NCBI GenBank assembly: GCA_024636015.1
Contig: JAGXHU010000003.1
Coordinates: 1 to 43,633 of the forward strand
Direction of reading: 5' to 3'
Length of the DNA stretch: 43,633 nucleotides
Origin: Halothiobacillus sp.
GTDB taxonomy: Bacteria > Pseudomonadota > Gammaproteobacteria > Halothiobacillales > Halothiobacillaceae
This document shows positions 43,273-43,633 of the stretch, in pieces. Every line of letters starts with the position of its first letter. The stretch's first letter is position 1. The notes beneath the pieces are model-generated. The model worked only from the letters and a program-made list of their open reading frames with translations. It did no database searches and was not told the origin of the DNA. The translations under genes and the position numbers were made by a program.

Positions 43273-43422
43273 GTGACTGGCAAGAACGCGCTCCCCGTCT
43301 TTGATGAAGAATCAACTTATGCAGCTATATTTTCCGAATTGGAATCCGGGGAAACTCGATCTGGTCTATTGGCTAAGGCTTTTGCCGAAAGTGACGGTGA
43401 TGATGCCAAAAGCAAAGCCTGA
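43273..43422 (+). CDS. Small protein, apparently truncated by an IS30-type element
   Basis: Forty-nine codons from GTG 43273, with AAGGAG eight bases upstream, ending in TGA at 43420-43422. The sequence begins MTGKNALPVFDEESTYAAIF and continues through SGLLAKAFAESDGDDAKSKA. This looks like the N-terminal unit found in larger membrane proteins, where a (W/L)AKAxAEADGDxxKAKAxYIxxR pattern goes on for another helix or more. Here it stops at AKSKA, and the following bases lead straight into the probable end of the IS30-family element. The stop is therefore likely supplied by the insertion. The function of the intact protein is unknown to me. Confidence 0.6.
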   Translation: MTGKNALPVFDEESTYAAIFSELESGETRSGLLAKAFAESDGDDAKSKA

Positions 43423-43633
43423 CGGCGGCAGAAACTGAGTGCAACACCTGATTTGCCCGGTACGGTGTTGCCCCTATGTTTTATTCCGAACTTAGCGTTG
43501 AAGAGCGCGCCACCATTCAAATCGGTCATGCTCAGGGTCTCAGTCAGCGCAAGATTGCCAGTTTGATCAACCGATCCCCTTCGACCATCAGCCGAGAGCT
43601 GCGCCGCAATCGAAACGACTGTGGAGACTACTC
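43423..43633 (+). mobile_element. Left end of an IS30-family insertion sequence (runs off the window)
   Basis: The boundary is estimated: the truncated small gene ends at about 43420 and the transposase starts at 43476. Near the left end is an inverted repeat GCAACACC (43441-43448) with GGTGTTGC (43464-43471), which could be part of the terminal inverted repeat region or a hairpin limiting read-through into the transposase. The right end is not in the window, so target duplication cannot be checked. Confidence 0.7.
43476..43633 (+). CDS. IS30-family transposase, N-terminal part
   Basis: Fifty-two codons before the window ends. It starts MFYSELSVEERATIQIGHAQ, with the helix-turn-helix of IS30 transposases (LSQRKIASLINRSPSTISRELRRN), used to bind the element's ends. 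The catalytic DDE domain lies beyond the window. Intactness cannot be judged. Confidence 0.88.
   Translation, partial: MFYSELSVEERATIQIGHAQGLSQRKIASLINRSPSTISRELRRNRNDCGDY

Overview
The window looks like chromosomal DNA of a GC-rich (roughly 55-60% by eye) gammaproteobacterium. The evidence is the housekeeping set and its order: holC before valS, a 23S rRNA hydroxylase of the RlhA/YdcP type, anaerobic hemN, rhlE, pldA, comEC, yjcH-actP and an RND tripartite pump. DUF4395, DUF302 and TlpA-type genes would fit a sulfur-oxidising lineage such as Halothiobacillaceae, but that placement is inference. No 16S rRNA or lineage marker is present.

Layout. 1-11.5 kb: a cut-off membrane protein, an unusual TlpA-type thioredoxin with an extra N-terminal domain, valS-holC, a flippase-like membrane protein, a YqcI/YcgG-like protein, rhlE, and divergent DUF302 and DUF4395 genes, the latter preceded by six perfect 7-bp repeats. 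11.6-15.5 kb: the DUF485-ActP acetate uptake pair and a membrane Cache-HAMP-GGDEF diguanylate cyclase. 15.5-16.7 kb: a low-GC GIY-YIG/DUF4357 gene beside a decayed fragment resembling the 3' end of rlhA. 16.7-21.1 kb (minus): yicG-like, a two-gene ABC exporter, rlhA. 21.2-23.7 kb (plus): hemN and a COG0523 GTPase.

23.7-36.2 kb is a signalling region. On the minus strand cheV, cheR, comEC, a CBS-type sensor histidine kinase and a double-receiver response regulator follow one another closely. Divergent from them is a four-gene operon matching the SiaABCD partner-switch that controls a diguanylate cyclase: PP2C phosphatase, HATPase-like kinase, DUF1987 switch protein, GGDEF cyclase. Here the phosphatase has a soluble CBS-like input domain related to that of the nearby histidine kinase, instead of the membrane sensor known from Pseudomonas SiaA. 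pldA and a GAF-GGDEF protein with a ruined active site but an intact RxxD site follow. Three GGDEF proteins in about 22 kb make c-di-GMP signalling the main theme.

36.7-42.5 kb: a complete RND efflux operon. From 42.6 kb: tRNA-Arg(CCG), its terminator, and a gene-poor accessory stretch with integrase-arm-like repeats, a small gene apparently cut short by an IS30-family element, and the start of that transposase, which runs off the window.

The candidate for a less-described system is the CBS-gated SiaABCD-like module with its paired CBS histidine kinase. All calls come from reading the sequence; no database search was run.
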